From Lutraria lutraria (Eukaryota > Mollusca > Bivalvia > Venerida > Mactridae), in assembly GCA_964023205.1 (NCBI GenBank), contig OZ026840.1:9297603-9361602 (forward strand): 64,000 nt of DNA, written 5' to 3'. Shown one piece after another: positions 60,655 to 64,000 of this stretch. The notes below the pieces were generated by a model. It was given only the letters and a program-made list of their open reading frames with translations, did not search any database and was not told where the DNA came from. The number at the start of each line of letters is the position of its first letter. The stretch's first letter is position 1. The position numbers and the translations under genes are program-made.

Positions 60655-61060
60655 CACATGTCCTTCTATTCAATAAACCCTTCTTTTTATAACGTAACAG
60701 CACTGTATCTCCAGTACTGTATACAGGTGTTTTGTTGGCCTTTTCATACCCTTTGTCGTTTCGTTTATTATACTTTATTGTTGCCGCTTTTGCGGCATCT
60801 CGTAATTTTTTTACTTTTAGTTTAAGGTTTAATGATGAACCTTCATTGTAAGGATCCATTCCATAGTATATTTCATACGGCGTGTCCATGCTAGACATTC
60901 TTTCGGGTCATTATTTAATATACGTTGATATCCTGACAGCAGTTTCGCCCAGTTGATGCCACAAGGATATCGATTCGCATGTATCAAATTGTATGCAATC
61001 TTTTGTTTCAGTGTTTTATGCATCCTATTAACTATTCCGATAAGAGCGATTTCAATGTTC
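60655..61060 (-). pseudogene. Retrotransposon integrase fragment
   Basis: Minus-strand remnant of a Ty3/Gypsy-like integrase. RMHKTLKQKIAYNLIHANRY, NWAKLLSGYQRILNNDPKEC and then, one frame over, MDTPYEIYYGMDPY and VYSTGDTVLLRYKKKGLLNR. The order fits the end of the catalytic core followed by the C-terminal DNA-binding region (GDTVLLR). A single frameshift near 60885-60900 breaks it. No LTRs, RT or gag are present nearby, so it is an isolated fragment. Confidence 0.75.
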
Positions 61061-61064
61061 TTAA

Positions 61065-62118
61065 TATAAAAGTCTTATCACTTGTCCATCGAATTCAGGT
61101 CCTCTACCATGCCAGCTGTATTACCTTTGGTTTACCTAATTCTGCGTTTTAGGAGTTACAATAAAAACTTTAAACGGTGAATCTGCATTGGTCAACAACG
61201 TTTATCATAGCCCGTGTCCACCTGCTGTACGCGCATGTCGTACGTTTTATTCTTAGGAAAGTGTACTCACAGAAGCCGTTGATGATAAAAAAAATCGATA
61301 AAATTGAGTTTTAAAGTTTTTCCTATATATTTATCATAATCTATGTGACCCCGGGCAAGGCCAATATTGACTCTGAGGCCATAATTTGAAAGAATTTGAT
61401 AGAGGTCTGCTAGAGTATGCTTCATACAAAATATCTAAACTCTAGCCTTTGTGATTTCTAAAAAGAATAGTTTTAAAGTTTTCCTATAGGTTGCCATGAC
61501 AACTAGAATATTAAATTGAATTTGATGCTTTCAAGGAATTTAAAAGAGTTTGCACGTATTATAATAACATTACCATAAAATATAAAAAGTATTGACGGCA
61601 GAATATAATAAAATCATTTAACGACATAATTCATTAACAAGTTCACAAAATGAAAAGATAACAGCACATGATGAAAATAATTTAGAACACAATATAGAAT
61701 GGACAAGATTTAATAAACTTTAAGAATGTACATAGTTATTATAATAAAGAACGCACATAATACAAGCGACATAATTATGGAAACGAATATTCGAATATCA
61801 TGAACCATTTTCGTTCCCAGCCTAATTCAATAGGCAACTTTTTAAAACTCATCATTAACAAAGGAAGGACCGCCCACGTATGCGCTTGCTTGTCCCTTTA
61901 CCGACCCGAATACAGCAAATCAATATTTTCAAAGTTATATGTCTTAGAACGATTTATGCACTGTACATATTGTTATGATTATAATATTTCTATCTTCAAT
62001 ACAAGTCACAGTCTTTTCAAAATATATCTCCAGCACTGAGTACCGACATTAGGGGCTACATGTAGTTCACTAGTTTCAAATAACCAAAAGCTGTAGGCTT
62101 CACATTAGAAGGAGATAT
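61065..62118. other. Non-coding stretch
   Basis: AT-rich. A segment at about 61340-61500 (GTGACCCCGGGCAAGGCC, then GAGGTCTGCTAGAGTATGCT) reads like a bivalve dispersed repeat, from memory. No gene is supported. Confidence 0.35.
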
Positions 62119-62120
62119 AC

Positions 62121-62310
62121 CAGTAGTCTAACCCCGCAGTAGTCTAACCCCACAGTAGTCTAACCCCACAGTAGTCTAACCCCGCAGTAGTCTAACCCCA
62201 CAGTAGTCTAATCCCACAGTAGTCTAACCCCGCAGTAGTCTAACCACAGTAGTCTAACCCCACAGTAGTCTAACCCCACAGTAGTCAAACCCCGCAGTAG
62301 TCTAACCCCG
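62121..62310. repeat. 16-bp minisatellite, about 12 units
   Basis: The unit is CAGTAGTCTAACCCCA, alternating A/G at the last base, with one shortened unit near 62236. The TAACCCC word resembles telomeric repeats by chance only; the period is 16. Confidence 0.95.
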
Positions 62311-62319
62311 CGCCAGTCT

Positions 62320-64000
62320 CATTTATATACTGCAATGTCACTGCTAAGGATGGTGTTGAATCTGCAACAAAATATGGTTAACATCTCAAATAATAAAACC
62401 CACAATGTCTCCGGCGCCTGTTTATTTATTAAGTGACCGGAAGGCTAATTGTCAGGATGGGAAATTTAGACCGTACTAATGCCGGTTGTCCTTTTCTTCT
62501 TTATTTTAAAAAAGGTTGGTAAATATGTTTATACCACAACATGCTACTCAATTTTCCGCTTCAGATTACCTCTAACATCACAAAATTACGCCCTTTTGTT
62601 TACAAATCGAGGAAACGACGAGATTTCGATTCTCCACTCTGTATACGGAAAGGCAAAAGTTTAGTCAGTGAAATCAAGGACTTTTATACATACATATGTA
62701 TGTATATAAGTCCTTGGTGAAATTCAATGTAAAATCCCATTGAAAAGTTTAAACTGCTATTGCCATCAAAACCTTGTTTGATATGATTCTAATATTCAGA
62801 AGTATAGATGGATATTATATCTCAACATTCCATGCAAAAAAGTGAAAACATCACTAATGGTTTTGCAATAATAAGTGCATCAATTTTATAGAAAAGGGAG
62901 GTAATTTGAAAATTTGCAATATTTGCCTTCTTATTTCTCTTAAGATCATATAAACTGACTAATTTAAGTACAAGTGTATTACCCTATAATATCTTTTATC
63001 ACAGCCCCTACAGTGTCTGGCACATGTTAATTCACTCTGACGATTTGGTGAAAGACATTGTACTTCATTGCTAAATAATTACGTGGAGAAGACGGAAGCT
63101 ACTAACTCAGAAGAAAGACAGAACTGGTATAGAGCATCCATGAACAGTGGCTAGTCTGATTGTCCACTGGTATATAACTGAAATACTTATCCTTTTCTCT
63201 TGTCACGTGATATAAAAGTACAAATATAATACTGAGTGAAATACCTTTAACAGTGTGTTTGGCTTGTACTGGATAGTACATGTCAAATACCACGTGCCAG
63301 TTGACCGAACACTGCACACATTAATGTTTTGTCGCCATTTTAGAATTAGAATAATTATCACCCTTTATTTACCAAAGTTAACAGACGGTCTGGCGCTTAT
63401 ATGTAGCAACTTTATATTAAATTATATGCCTTGATTAATAATACAATTACTTTCCTAATTGTATATTGTACAGATTTGTCGTAATTTTCCGTAGAATTTC
63501 ATTCATTTTGATCGAGTAATGATACTTTCCTTATACGTACGTCATTTGGTTAGCAGCGGTTTTTCGAATAGAAATGTTCGTTTCCGAACGTCTGGTTGTT
63601 GGCGTCCGAACATCGAACACCATTTATCAACCATAACGTGCGATCGGACATTATTTATTGGAAAACTTGTTCGTTTTTCGTGTCTGAGTATAAAAGGGCC
63701 AGAAAATGTTCGACTTTAGTCAGACTTCATTTAACTTTCGACCGAGATACTTTATATTTGCATCAAACTAGATTTCTATTTTTTACTGTAGAATGTTATT
63801 GATCGAGTGCTATAGGTTAGACATTTTGAAGTACAAATGTATTTCATTAGTTTGTACAATTCATATTAACTTTAAGTAAACCGGGAAGTTTTTTGCAAAA
63901 TACATTGTAAATTTTATCATATTGTATCTAGACATTTTTGGTCACTGACTAGACCACTTTATAATAGCGTACTTTCCGCTGTAGATATTTTTACGGCAAT
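62320..64000. other. Non-coding stretch
   Basis: No supported gene. It contains the palindrome at 62675-62716. Small frames near the end (63519-63802) have no recognisable content. Confidence 0.4.
62675..62716. repeat. Palindrome with CAAGGACTT arms
   Basis: CAAGGACTTTTATACATACA is mirrored by TGTATGTATATAAGTCCTTG around ACATATGT. It is related to the palindrome at 252-287 and is probably a hairpin remnant of one MITE family. Confidence 0.6.

Overview
The window looks like nuclear DNA from a bivalve mollusc, most likely a pearl oyster or close relative (Pteriida). The reasons are: a complete glycine-rich shell-matrix gene of the shematrin type; a molluscan-style precursor encoding many amidated peptides; tRNA-derived SINEs of a type I associate with bivalves; and AT-rich DNA full of MITEs and minisatellites. 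Genes have spliceosomal introns and nothing looks bacterial. The species is inferred, since no searches could be run.

Layout. 1-2.7 kb is non-coding with small inverted repeats. 2.7-7.6 kb holds the shematrin-like gene on the minus strand: TATA promoter, non-coding first exon, signal-peptide exon, three Gly-rich exons and a probable tiny last exon. 8.3-9.6 kb is a dead mariner transposon. 11.7-12.1 kb and 13.4-14.1 kb hold MITEs. 14.3-17.9 kb is a full-length but inactivated RTE-like LINE with target-site duplications. 18.6-24.5 kb holds three MITE-like elements and a decayed PIF/Harbinger transposon. 26.2-27.2 kb is a bivalve repeat built of six 145-bp units. 27.2-31.5 kb is mostly empty, with a SINE. 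31.6-32.6 kb is a 41-bp array of 26 units. 32.6-37.7 kb has no recognised gene. 37.8-38.8 kb is the neuropeptide precursor on the minus strand. 40.6-44.6 kb holds an internally amplified SINE, a 44-bp array (35 units) and a 24-bp array (about 55 units). 47.3-48.9 kb and 57.4-58.5 kb are two copies of one dispersed repeat; the first carries a compact possible transcription unit for a 56-residue peptide. 50.3-50.6 kb is a second SINE copy, and 52.1-53.1 kb is a 38/46-bp array. 54.0-56.0 kb is a 2-kb element with long terminal inverted repeats and a frameshifted unrecognised ORF. 60.7-61.1 kb is an integrase fragment, and 62.1-62.3 kb a 16-bp array.

Only two loci look like intact host genes: the shematrin-like gene and the peptide precursor. 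They sit about 30 kb apart and nothing suggests joint regulation. Most of the rest is mobile or tandem-repeat DNA at various stages of decay. The most interesting unexplained items are the peptide family with its eight-cysteine spacer, the long-TIR element, and the 56-residue unit behind duplicated CACGTG motifs.
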